Source: Paractinoplanes ferrugineus
GTDB lineage: Bacteria > Actinomycetota > Actinomycetes > Mycobacteriales > Micromonosporaceae
Direction: 5' to 3'
Length of the DNA stretch: 64,000 bases
Assembly: GCF_016862195.1 (NCBI RefSeq)
Contig: NZ_BOMM01000057.1
Span: forward strand, 62,001-126,000
Part shown: positions 16,250 to 25,602 of the stretch, piece by piece
Position numbering within the stretch: the stretch's first letter is position 1
How the letters are laid out: every line of letters starts with the position of its first letter
The notes under the pieces: model-generated
Told to the model about the DNA's origin: nothing
The model's input: only the letters and a program-made list of their open reading frames with translations
Database searches by the model: none
Made by a program: the position numbers and the translations under genes

Positions 16250-16633
16250 TCATTCGGTGACCGTGCCGAGCAGGGAAGCGTCGGGGGCGGCCACGTGGAT
16301 GGGCGCGCGGGTCGCGAGATCGCGTACGGCGGCGTGGCCGGCGCCGTCGAGCTGGGAGGCCTCGGTGACGACCGCGGCCGCTTCGATGGTGACGGCGCCG
16401 GACGAGACGGCCAGGGCGACGGCCAGCTGCAGCGCGGTCACCGAGAGGCTGGGCAGCGAGACGGTGGCGCCGTTGTAGGTGCGGCCGTCCTGGTCCCGTA
16501 CCGCAGCACCCTCGACCGCACCCACCCGGGCGCGTGCGCTTCGGGCCAGGGTGACCAACTTGGTGTCCTCGGCGCTCAGGGCGCCGCCGTCGGTGGCCGG
16601 CACGGTCGCGCCGGCGAAGGTGGGGTCAGGCAT
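16250..16633 (-). CDS. Cytidine-deaminase-fold protein lacking catalytic motifs
   Basis: This 127-residue protein sits where mycobacteria also have a small gene between the CBS protein and era. Its length and pattern (LVTLARSARARVGAVEGAAV, then DQDGRTYNGATVSLPSLSV) follow cytidine deaminases. The zinc-binding Cys/His-Ala-Glu and Pro-Cys-x-x-Cys motifs are absent; the protein has no cysteine at all. It is therefore unlikely to be a deaminase and may have a structural or regulatory role. The start overlaps the stop of the CBS gene by eight bases. Confidence 0.75.
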   Translation of the reverse strand: MPDPTFAGATVPATDGGALSAEDTKLVTLARSARARVGAVEGAAVRDQDGRTYNGATVSLPSLSVTALQLAVALAVSSGAVTIEAAAVVTEASQLDGAGHAAVRDLATRAPIHVAAPDASLLGTVTE

Positions 16634-18014
16634 CCGCGGTCAGTCTTTCCTCGGTCTCGGATTCTCCGGATTTGTCGGAGTTGTTGGTGGGCTCGTCGGA
16701 GTCGGCGGGCTGTTCGACCCGGCGCACCAGCACCGAGTCGATCCGGTTGCGCCGGCCCGTGGTGCCTTCGGCGATCAGGTGCAGGCCGCCCACATCGACC
16801 TGCGCGCCGGGGATCGGCACCCGGCCCAGCGTCTGCGCGAGCAGGCCGCCCACGGTCTCGACCTCGTCGGCGGGCAGCTCGACGCCGAACAGCTCGCCCA
16901 GGTCCTCGATCGGCAGGCGGGCGGTCACCCGCACCGCGCCGTCGTCGAGGTGTTCTACCGGCGGGCGCTCGACGTCGTACTCGTCGGTGATCTCGCCGAC
17001 GATCTCCTCGAGGATGTCCTCGATCGTGACCAGGCCGGCCGTTCCGCCGTACTCGTCCACCACGATCACCAGGTGGGTGCGCGCCGCCTGCATCTCGGAG
17101 AGCAGGTCGTCGACCGGTTTCGACTCCGGCACGAAGGTGGCCGTACGCATCAACTCGGCCACCGCCTGCGCCGTGGCCGCCGGGTCGCCCGACTGGGTGC
17201 GGCGGATCACGTCCTTGAGGTAGAGCACGCCGAGCACGTCGTCGACGCTCTCGCCGATCACCGGGATGCGGGAGAAGCCGGAGCGCAGGAACAGGTAGAG
17301 CGCCTGCTGGAGGGTCTTCGGCGCCTCTATCCACACCATCTCGGTGCGCGGCACCATCACCTCGCGGGCGATCGTGTCGCCGAGGGCGAACACCGAGTGG
17401 ATCATCTCGCGTTCGCCGTGCTCGACGACGCCGCGCTGCTCGGCGAGGTCGACGAGCTCACGCAGCTCGACCTGGCTGCCGAACGGCCCTTCCGGGAAAC
17501 CCCGGCCGGGCGTCACGGCGTTGCCGATCAGGATCAGCAGCGACGCGAGCGGATTGAGCACCTTGCCGAGCCAGCGCACCAGCGGCGCGGCGGCGCGGCC
17601 CACGGCGTACGCGTGCTGGCGGCCGACCGTGCGCGGCGCGACCCCGACGACCACGAAGCTGACCAGGGTCATCGCGCCGGCCGAGACGAACGCCGCCTGC
17701 CAGCCGATGCCCCAGCTGTCCACCGCGACCAGGGCGATCATCACGGTCGCCGAGAGTTCGCAGAGCAGCCGCAGCAACAGCAGCAGGTTGAGGTGGCGCA
17801 CCACGTCCTGGGCCACGGCGGCCAGGGCGGCGGCGCCGCGCTCGCCCTCGCGGGCCATCTCGGCCGCGCGGGCGGCGGACACGGTGCCGAGCGCCGCGTC
17901 GGCCATCGAGGCGAGCCCGGCCAGCAGGACCAGGACCACCGCGAGGGTGATCAGCTGCACGTCCGGCAGACCCGACGAGGCGGAACCGGCCGCCAGCAGA
18001 GGAGCGGGGTCCAC
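16626..18014 (-). CDS. CNNM/CorC-type hemolysin-family protein with CBS domains
   Basis: This is a 462-residue membrane protein of the family often labelled hemolysin and related to CNNM/CorC magnesium transporters. The N-terminal DUF21 region (about residues 15-175) has three or four membrane segments. A CBS pair follows (about 200-335; REVMVPRTEMVWIEA and VDEYGGTAGLVTIEDILEEI), then a C-terminal CorC/HlyC domain (about 350-430). A charged tail ends the protein. It lies in the phoH-ybeY-CBS-era order known from mycobacteria. The start is GTG 18014, five bases after the ybeY stop. Metal efflux is inferred from the family. Confidence 0.88.
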   Translation of the reverse strand: MDPAPLLAAGSASSGLPDVQLITLAVVLVLLAGLASMADAALGTVSAARAAEMAREGERGAAALAAVAQDVVRHLNLLLLLRLLCELSATVMIALVAVDSWGIGWQAAFVSAGAMTLVSFVVVGVAPRTVGRQHAYAVGRAAAPLVRWLGKVLNPLASLLILIGNAVTPGRGFPEGPFGSQVELRELVDLAEQRGVVEHGEREMIHSVFALGDTIAREVMVPRTEMVWIEAPKTLQQALYLFLRSGFSRIPVIGESVDDVLGVLYLKDVIRRTQSGDPAATAQAVAELMRTATFVPESKPVDDLLSEMQAARTHLVIVVDEYGGTAGLVTIEDILEEIVGEITDEYDVERPPVEHLDDGAVRVTARLPIEDLGELFGVELPADEVETVGGLLAQTLGRVPIPGAQVDVGGLHLIAEGTTGRRNRIDSVLVRRVEQPADSDEPTNNSDKSGESETEERLTADA

Positions 18015-18019
18015 GGAGA

Positions 18020-18490
18020 TCAGCCGGCTGTCCGGCCGGCGCGCCAGCTCTGCAGCAGACGGTTCTGGAGCGCGAACATCTCGCGCTCCTCCTCCGGCTC
18101 GGCATGGTCGTAGCCGAGCAGGTGCAGGGCGCCGTGCACGGTGAGCAGGTGCAACTCGTCGGCGGCGCTGTGCCCGGCCGCGGCGGCCTGTTTCCCGGCC
18201 ACCTCGGGGGCGAGCACGATGTCGCCGAGCAGGGCCGGCTCACCGGAGCCGGCCTCGCCCGGACCGTGGTCGACGCTGCCCTCGTCCATCGGGAACGCGA
18301 GGACGTCGGTGGGCCCGTCACCACCCATCCAGCGGTGGTTCAGCTCGGCCATGTAGTCGATGTCGACAAGCAGGATCGACAGCTCGGCGAGCGGGTTGAC
18401 CCCCATCTCGTCGAGTGCGTACCGGGCCACCGCGAGGATCGCGTCGGTGTCGACCTCGACTCCCGACTCGTTGGCGATCTCGATGGACAT
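18020..18490 (-). CDS. ybeY: Endoribonuclease YbeY
   Basis: YbeY is a zinc-dependent endoribonuclease that takes part in 16S rRNA 3' maturation and 70S quality control. The protein is 156 residues, a normal length, with the metal-binding motif HGALHLLGYDH near residue 120 and the conserved middle GPTDVLAFPMDE. It starts at ATG 18490. It follows phoH with 23 bp between them and precedes the CBS gene by five bases, so it is in the same operon. Confidence 0.95.
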   Translation of the reverse strand: MSIEIANESGVEVDTDAILAVARYALDEMGVNPLAELSILLVDIDYMAELNHRWMGGDGPTDVLAFPMDEGSVDHGPGEAGSGEPALLGDIVLAPEVAGKQAAAAGHSAADELHLLTVHGALHLLGYDHAEPEEEREMFALQNRLLQSWRAGRTAG

Positions 18491-18513
18491 GTGGTGCTCA
18501 GTACCCCTTTTGA

Positions 18514-19590
<1,077 letters not shown>

Positions 19591-19705
19591 AGGGCGGCCG
19601 TAAGGCCTCCGCACCTGCTCTCGTTCTTGGGCGTCACCCGGGGTGGGCGGCGTGCGTAAGGATCGTGCCATCGTATCCGCTACGCCGCCCGACCGCCGAT
19701 GCCAT

Positions 19706-21085
19706 TTACTCCGAGCCGTCGGAGGCGAGACCCCCGTCGAAGGCGTCCTGCAAACGGGTGAACCGGTAGGTCGCCCAATGCATCGACGAGACCGCGCCGC
19801 TCGCGTCCCGGGTCAGCCGCAGTTGCTCCCCGGCCTCCCGGCCGGACACCGTGCGAAGCACGTCGGGCTCACCCGGCCGTGGCGCGAAGATCGACGGCGG
19901 CGCGTCCGCCGGCGCCTCGGCGACCCGGGCCTGCAGCGCGCCGTCGTGCCAGGAGAAGACGAAGGGCGAACCCTCACTCCACCACAGGCCGAGCACCGAG
20001 CGGTATTCGCGGGGCGCCGGCGGGGCGGGGCGCCACTGGCGGATCTCGGCCGGGTCGAGCTCGACGGCGAGCCGCAGCAGCTCGTGCGCCAGTTCGATGG
20101 TCTCGCCGGCGGTACCGGCGGAGCCGAGCACCGCGACGCCGAGCCCGTCGGGGGTGTCCTCACCGCCGCGCCGGCCGTGCACGCCGGCGAGGAAGCCGGG
20201 CATGGCGCCGTTGTGGCCGATGTGCATGGCGCGCTTGCCCTGCGGGGCGAGCATCAGCCCGAGACCGAAACCGCCGGCCCAGACGTCCTCCTCGCGGGTG
20301 GTGTGCGGCCAGCGCATCTCGTCGAGGGTGGCGGCGGCGAGCACCTTGCCGTCCGGGTCGACGGTTTCCGGCGACACCAGGAACGACGCCCAGGTGGCCT
20401 GGTCGGCGGCGGTGCTCCAGAGCTGGGCGGCGGGTCCGGCGCCGGCCGCGTCGAGGTTGGGTTCGGGCCGGGCGGCGTCGGAGTACGCGTCGACGACGTA
20501 ACCGACGGCCGCCTGCGCGGGTGGCCGCACCGTGGTGGCGTGCAGGCCGAGCGGTTCCAAAACGCGGTCGGTCAGCAGCCGCTCCCAGGTGGTGCCGTTG
20601 AGGTGGGCGGCGAGCTGGCCGAGCACGGCGAACGCGAGGTTCGAGTAGTGGAAGCGGCGCGCGTTGGGCAGCACCCGCTCGGCCTTGCCGAGGTCGGCGA
20701 TCAGCTCCGCGGCGGACGGTGAGACGAGGGTGTCCCACAGGTCGCCGAACGGCTCGCGCTGGAACCCGGCGGTGTGCGAGAGGAGCCGGCGGACGGTGGC
20801 GTCGCCGTGCGCGGGCACGTCGAGGTAGGCCGAGATCGGCTCGTCGAGGTCGAGCAGGCCGTCGTCGCGGGCCTGCATGACGAGGACGGCGGTGAAGGTC
20901 TTGGTGACCGAGCCGATCCGGAAGCGGGTGTCGGGGCTCAACGGGAAGTCGGCGTTACCGGAATCGCCGACCGTGAAGATCCACGGTTCGCGGTCGGCCC
21001 GGCGCAGCGCCACCGACAGGGCCGGGACGCGGCCCGTCGCCTGGGTGCGGCGGGCGGCCCGCTCGTACCGGGCGGACGCGCTCAC
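19706..21085 (-). CDS. Serine hydrolase (class C beta-lactamase-like)
   Basis: This is a 459-residue serine hydrolase of the beta-lactamase/AmpC-EstB fold. The Ser-x-x-Lys motif is SVTK (Ser59, Lys62), and the Tyr-x-Asn motif is YSN near residue 145. The C-terminal third is a beta-rich extra domain. No signal peptide is visible, so it is probably cytosolic, which favours an esterase or peptidase role over antibiotic resistance. The start is GTG 21085, overlapping the stop of the HIT gene by four bases, so the two are co-translated. Confidence 0.85.
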   Translation of the reverse strand: MSASARYERAARRTQATGRVPALSVALRRADREPWIFTVGDSGNADFPLSPDTRFRIGSVTKTFTAVLVMQARDDGLLDLDEPISAYLDVPAHGDATVRRLLSHTAGFQREPFGDLWDTLVSPSAAELIADLGKAERVLPNARRFHYSNLAFAVLGQLAAHLNGTTWERLLTDRVLEPLGLHATTVRPPAQAAVGYVVDAYSDAARPEPNLDAAGAGPAAQLWSTAADQATWASFLVSPETVDPDGKVLAAATLDEMRWPHTTREEDVWAGGFGLGLMLAPQGKRAMHIGHNGAMPGFLAGVHGRRGGEDTPDGLGVAVLGSAGTAGETIELAHELLRLAVELDPAEIRQWRPAPPAPREYRSVLGLWWSEGSPFVFSWHDGALQARVAEAPADAPPSIFAPRPGEPDVLRTVSGREAGEQLRLTRDASGAVSSMHWATYRFTRLQDAFDGGLASDGSE

Positions 21086-21435
21086 CGGGGGGCCAGCATG
21101 GGACCGAGCGGCGCCCCGCCGAGCACGTGGGCGTGCACGTGGAACACCTCTTGGCCGGCGTACCCGCCGCTGTTGAAGAGCAGGCGGAAGCCGTCCGCGC
21201 GCAGGCCCTCGGCCTCGGCCACCGCGGCGGCCGCGGCCAGCAGGTCGGCGGAGCCGGCCGGATCGGCGGTCGCCAGAGCGACCACGTCGGGGTGATGGTC
21301 CTTGGGGATCACCAGGACGTGCACGGGCGCCTTGGGGTCGATGTCACGGAACGCGAGGGTGGTTTCGGTCTCGTGCACGACCGTCGCGGGAATCTCACCG
21401 GCCACGATGCGGCAGAACAGGCAGTCGTTGTCCAC
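21082..21435 (-). CDS. HIT-family nucleotide hydrolase (HinT-like)
   Basis: This is a 117-residue histidine-triad protein of the purine nucleoside phosphoramidase type. The start DNDCLFCRIVAGEIPA and the triad HVHAH (near residue 100) are typical, with the metal-type CxxC at the N-terminus. Start GTG 21435. It diverges from the GH3 gene with 23 bp between starts, and its stop overlaps the serine hydrolase gene. Confidence 0.92.
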   Translation of the reverse strand: MDNDCLFCRIVAGEIPATVVHETETTLAFRDIDPKAPVHVLVIPKDHHPDVVALATADPAGSADLLAAAAAVAEAEGLRADGFRLLFNSGGYAGQEVFHVHAHVLGGAPLGPMLAPR

Positions 21436-21458
21436 CTCGACGATCTTAGGGTGGGCGT

Positions 21459-23840
21459 ATGAGTACGCGAGCGATGCCCGATGTCGACCACCTGTTGAAC
21501 CAACTGAGCCTGGCCGAGAAGGTCTCCCTGCTGGCCGGGCAGGATTTCTGGTCCCTGCCCGCGATCGAGCGGATCGGACTGCGTTCGCTGGTGATGTCGG
21601 ACGGCCCGATCGGCATCCGGGGGGTCGGCTGGGCGCCGGACGACCCGTCGGTGGCGCTGCCGAGCCCGACCGCCCTGGCCGCGGCCTGGGACCCGGAGCT
21701 GGCCGAGACCGCCGGGCGGTTGCTCGGCCAGGAGGCCCGGCGCAAGGGCGTGCACGTGGTGCTGGGGCCGACCGTCAACCTGCAGCGCACCCCGCTGGGC
21801 GGCCGGCACTTCGAGTGCTACTCCGAGGATCCGCTGCTCAGCGGCGAGATCGCGGTCGGTTTCGTGCGGGGCGTGCAGCGGCTCGGGGTCGGCACGACGG
21901 TGAAGCACCTGGTCGGCAACGACTTCGAGACCGACCGCATGGAGGTCGACGTGCGGATCGGTGAGCGGGCGCTGCGGGAGATCTACCTGCCGCCGTTCGA
22001 GCGGGTCGTGGCGGCCGGCGGGTGGGGCGTGATGAGCGCCTACAACGGGGTGAACGGCGCCCCGATGGCGGCCAACGGCCGTCTGCAGGACGAGGTGCTC
22101 AAGCAGGAATGGGGCTTCGACGGGGTGGTCGTGTCGGACTGGCGGGCCGCCCGCTCGACGGTCGGGGCCGCGCTGGGCGGCCTGGACATCGCGATGCCGC
22201 AGCTGGAGAACCCGTGGGGGCAGGCGCTGGTCGACGCGGTCAACGCGGGCGAGGTGCCGCCGGAGGTGGTCGACGACAAGGTACGCCGGGTGCTGCGGCT
22301 GGCCCGGCGGGTCGGGGCGCTGGGTGACGACGTACCGGCCGACCTGGACGAACTGGCGGAGCTGGACGGGGAGGCCGTCGCGCGGGAGCTCGCGGCCCGG
22401 TCCTTCGTGCTGGTCCGCAACGAGAACTGGACCCTGCCGCTGGAACCGGCCGGGCTGAGCCGGGTCGCGGTCGTCGGCGCTCTCGCGATGGACGCCCGGG
22501 TGCTCGGCGGCGGCAGCGCCCAGGTCTCCCCGCCGCACGCGATCTCGCCGCTGGACGGCCTGCGCCTGGCCCTGGGCGGCACCGACGTCGAGTACGCGGT
22601 GGGCGCCGACCCGCGCCCGTTCCTGCCGGCCCTGCACCGGCCGGCCACCGTGACGATCGCCGACCACGAGTTCGAGGTGGAACCGGCGGCCGTGCGGTGG
22701 ATCGGCTCGCTGCCCGGCGGCCTCGACCCGGCCGGCGTCGACGGCCTGCGGCTGGCCACGACGTTCACCCCGGACGCCGACGGTGAGCACACGTTCGCGG
22801 TCTCCGGGTTCGGCACCTTCCGGCTGACGATCAACGGCGACGAGAAGTACGCCGGCACCCTGCACCCGCCCGGCACCGGCCGCGCCGACCTGCTGCTGTC
22901 CCCGCGTGAGCAGCGGGTCACGGCCGTGCTCACGGCCGGCGAACCCGCCGAGATCGTGCTCGAGCAGACCATCGTCCCGGGGGCCGGGCACTCCGTCGCC
23001 ACCACGCTGGGTCACCGCCCGCCGTCGCCGGACGAGGACGGGATGATCGAGGAGGCGGTCGCCCTGGCCGCCGTGTCCGATGTGGCGGTCGTCGTGGTCG
23101 GCACCACCGAGCAGGTCGAGTCGGAGGGCTTCGACCGCACCTCGCTGGCCCTGCCGGGCCGGCAGGACGAGTTGGTGTCCCGGGTGGCCGCGGCCAACCC
23201 GCGCACGGTGGTGGTGGTCAACGCCGGTTCACCGGTGCTGATGCCGTGGGCCGACGAGGTGGCGGCGACGCTGCTGACCTGGTTCCCCGGCCAGGAGGGC
23301 GGGGCCGCCCTGGCCGACGTGCTGCTCGGGGTGACCGAGCCGGGCGGCCGGCTGCCGACCACCTGGCCGCGCCGCGAGCGGGACTGCCCGGTCCTGGAGA
23401 TCGCCCCGAAGGACGGCGTGGTGGCCTACGACGAGGGGGTGTTCGTCGGCTACCGCGGCTGGCTGCGGCAGAAGACGGCGCCGCTCTACGCGTTCGGCCA
23501 CGGACTCGGCTACACGACGTGGCACTACGAGGAGATGACTGTCGACGCGACCGAGGCGGTGGTCACGCTGCGCAACGCGGGCGCGCGCTCCGGGCGAGAG
23601 GTGGTGCAGGTGTACGTCGCCCCGGTCACGCCCGACGACCGGCGCCCGCCGCGGTGGCTGGCCGGGTTCGCGAACGTCGCGGCGCACCCGGACGAGACCG
23701 TGACGGTGCGGATCGCGCTGCCCGCGCGCACATGGACGATCTGGGACGGGGGCTGGCGCACGATCCCCGGCGACTACCGGGTGATCGCCGCGCACGCCGT
23801 CGACGACGACCGGCTGACGGCCGTGGTGACGATCTCCTGA
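21459..23840 (+). CDS. Glycoside hydrolase family 3 beta-glucosidase-like enzyme with PA14 domain
   Basis: This is a 793-residue GH3 glycosidase. The N-terminal barrel has the nucleophile motif GVVVSDWRAA with Asp227. The second alpha/beta domain follows and is interrupted by a PA14 carbohydrate-binding insertion (about residues 380-510; LRLATTFTPDADGEHTFAVS). A fibronectin-III-like C-terminal domain ends the protein (REVVQVYVAP). No signal peptide is seen, so it is probably cytosolic and acts on imported beta-glucosides or glycosylated metabolites. Start ATG 21459. The start at 21474 (MPDVDHLLNQ) is also possible. Confidence 0.9.
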   Translation: MSTRAMPDVDHLLNQLSLAEKVSLLAGQDFWSLPAIERIGLRSLVMSDGPIGIRGVGWAPDDPSVALPSPTALAAAWDPELAETAGRLLGQEARRKGVHVVLGPTVNLQRTPLGGRHFECYSEDPLLSGEIAVGFVRGVQRLGVGTTVKHLVGNDFETDRMEVDVRIGERALREIYLPPFERVVAAGGWGVMSAYNGVNGAPMAANGRLQDEVLKQEWGFDGVVVSDWRAARSTVGAALGGLDIAMPQLENPWGQALVDAVNAGEVPPEVVDDKVRRVLRLARRVGALGDDVPADLDELAELDGEAVARELAARSFVLVRNENWTLPLEPAGLSRVAVVGALAMDARVLGGGSAQVSPPHAISPLDGLRLALGGTDVEYAVGADPRPFLPALHRPATVTIADHEFEVEPAAVRWIGSLPGGLDPAGVDGLRLATTFTPDADGEHTFAVSGFGTFRLTINGDEKYAGTLHPPGTGRADLLLSPREQRVTAVLTAGEPAEIVLEQTIVPGAGHSVATTLGHRPPSPDEDGMIEEAVALAAVSDVAVVVVGTTEQVESEGFDRTSLALPGRQDELVSRVAAANPRTVVVVNAGSPVLMPWADEVAATLLTWFPGQEGGAALADVLLGVTEPGGRLPTTWPRRERDCPVLEIAPKDGVVAYDEGVFVGYRGWLRQKTAPLYAFGHGLGYTTWHYEEMTVDATEAVVTLRNAGARSGREVVQVYVAPVTPDDRRPPRWLAGFANVAAHPDETVTVRIALPARTWTIWDGGWRTIPGDYRVIAAHAVDDDRLTAVVTIS

Positions 23841-23877
23841 GCACCGGGACACCGGAGCCGGGCGGGCCGGGCGGCGG

Positions 23878-25602
23878 CTAGAAGCGCGACTGCCAGGCCC
23901 GCCACAGCTCGGCGTACCGGCCGCCGGCCGCCACCAACTCGTCGTGGGTGCCCTCCTCGAGCACCGCGCCGTGTTCGAGGACGACGATGCGGTCGGCCGA
24001 GGCGGCCTGGGTCAGCCGGTGCGCAACCAGCAGGGTGGTGCGGCCCTTCGTCGCGGCCAGCGCCGACTCCTCCAGGGTCCGCGCGCCGGCGCTGCCGGCC
24101 TCGGCGGTGGCCTCGTCCAGGATGGCCACCGCCGGGTCGAGCAGCACGAGCCGGGCCAGCGCGAGCTGCTGGCCCTGCGCGGCGGTGAGCGGATGACCGC
24201 CCTCCCCGACCAGGGTGTCGAGGCCGTCGGGCAGGGCGCGCGCCCATTCCAGCGCCCCGACCGTCTCCAGGGCCTCGCGCACCAGCTCGGCGGAGGCCTG
24301 GGGGCGGGCCAGCCGGACGTCCTCGATGAGCGGCCCGGCGAACACGTGGGTCTCCTGACTGATGATCGCCACGACACCGGGGGCCAGCTCGTCGACCGGG
24401 ATCCCGCCGGCCGAGGCCGTACCGCATCGGGGGCGCAGGATGCCCGCCGCGATGGACGCCACGGTGGTCTTGCCGGCCCCGGTGGAACCGACGAGCGCGA
24501 CCCGCTCGCCCGGCGCCACCCGCAGGTTGACGTCCTGCAGCACCGGCACCCGCTCGTCGTAGGCGAAGCCCACGTTGGTCAGCGTCAGGTCGGTGCGGTC
24601 CAGCCGGACGGTGCCGGCCGGCACGATCTTGAGGGTGCCGACCCCGACGAGCCGGGCCAGTCCCGTGCCGGCCTCCTGGATCTCGTCGAAGGTGAACAAG
24701 ATCATGCCGATCGGGTTGAAGAGCCGGTGGAACAGGACGGCCGTGGCCGCGGTCTCGCCGACCGTGACCCAGCCGGAGCGCACGAACCAGAAACCGGCGA
24801 CCAGGATCGTGCCGAGACCGACCAGCTCGGCCCGGTTGATCCGCCCGACGAAGCGGGTGAACAGGGTGAACACCCCGATCGACAGGTCCCGGGCGTGGGC
24901 CGAGGCGGCGTCGATGCCGGTGAGGTGCCGCTGTTCAAGGCGGTACGCATGGACCGTGCGTACCCCCTGCAGGCTTTCCATCAACAATTGGCTTCGATCC
25001 GCCACGGCGGTGCGTTCCCGGGCGTACACCGGGGCGGACCGCGGGAGGTACCAGCGCAGCGCGACCAGATAGAGCGGCAGCGAGGCGAGGCCGGCCAGGC
25101 CGAGCCGCCAGTCGAGGCCGAACATCGCGGTGACGCTGAGCGCCCCGAGCAGGGTCGCCGAGATGACGGTGGGCAGCACCTCGGCCGCCGCGGCACCGAT
25201 CGCCGCCACGTCGGCACCGACCCGGGACAGCAGGTCGCCGCGCCCGGCCCGGTCGAGCACGGTGGCGGGCAGCCGCAGCGCGACGCCGACGGTCTGTTCG
25301 CGCAGCGCCGCCAGGATGCGCTCGCCCAGCCGGCTGACCAGAGTGGTGGTCGCGCCGGTGGCGATCCCGCCGATCACCGCGGCCACCCCCACGACGGCTG
25401 CGATCGGCACCAGCGACGACGGTGCGGCGCCGTCGCGGACCAGGTCGACGAGCTTGCCGAGGGCGGTCACCGGCACCACCGACGCGGTCGCGGCGATGAG
25501 CCCGGCGGCACCGGTGACGGCCAGTTCGAGACGGCGCGAGCGCAGCTCGGTGAGCAGCCAGCGGCCGGTCTGCCGGGGCGTGGCCACCGGCAGGCCGGTC
25601 AT
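23878..25602 (-). CDS. ABC exporter half-transporter with intact Walker motifs but degenerate signature
   Basis: This is a 574-residue fused permease-ATPase of the exporter type: six membrane segments (about 20-300), then the nucleotide-binding domain. Walker A GSTGAGKTT and Walker B VAILDEAT are intact. The expected LSGGQ signature is replaced by LTAAQGQQLALARL. Start ATG 25602 overlaps the stop of the partner gene by four bases (ATGA). Together with the partner at 25599-27137 it should form a heterodimer with one complete ATPase site. It follows the partner in the same operon. The exported substrate is unknown. It converges on the GH3 gene. Confidence 0.88.
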   Translation of the reverse strand: MTGLPVATPRQTGRWLLTELRSRRLELAVTGAAGLIAATASVVPVTALGKLVDLVRDGAAPSSLVPIAAVVGVAAVIGGIATGATTTLVSRLGERILAALREQTVGVALRLPATVLDRAGRGDLLSRVGADVAAIGAAAAEVLPTVISATLLGALSVTAMFGLDWRLGLAGLASLPLYLVALRWYLPRSAPVYARERTAVADRSQLLMESLQGVRTVHAYRLEQRHLTGIDAASAHARDLSIGVFTLFTRFVGRINRAELVGLGTILVAGFWFVRSGWVTVGETAATAVLFHRLFNPIGMILFTFDEIQEAGTGLARLVGVGTLKIVPAGTVRLDRTDLTLTNVGFAYDERVPVLQDVNLRVAPGERVALVGSTGAGKTTVASIAAGILRPRCGTASAGGIPVDELAPGVVAIISQETHVFAGPLIEDVRLARPQASAELVREALETVGALEWARALPDGLDTLVGEGGHPLTAAQGQQLALARLVLLDPAVAILDEATAEAGSAGARTLEESALAATKGRTTLLVAHRLTQAASADRIVVLEHGAVLEEGTHDELVAAGGRYAELWRAWQSRF

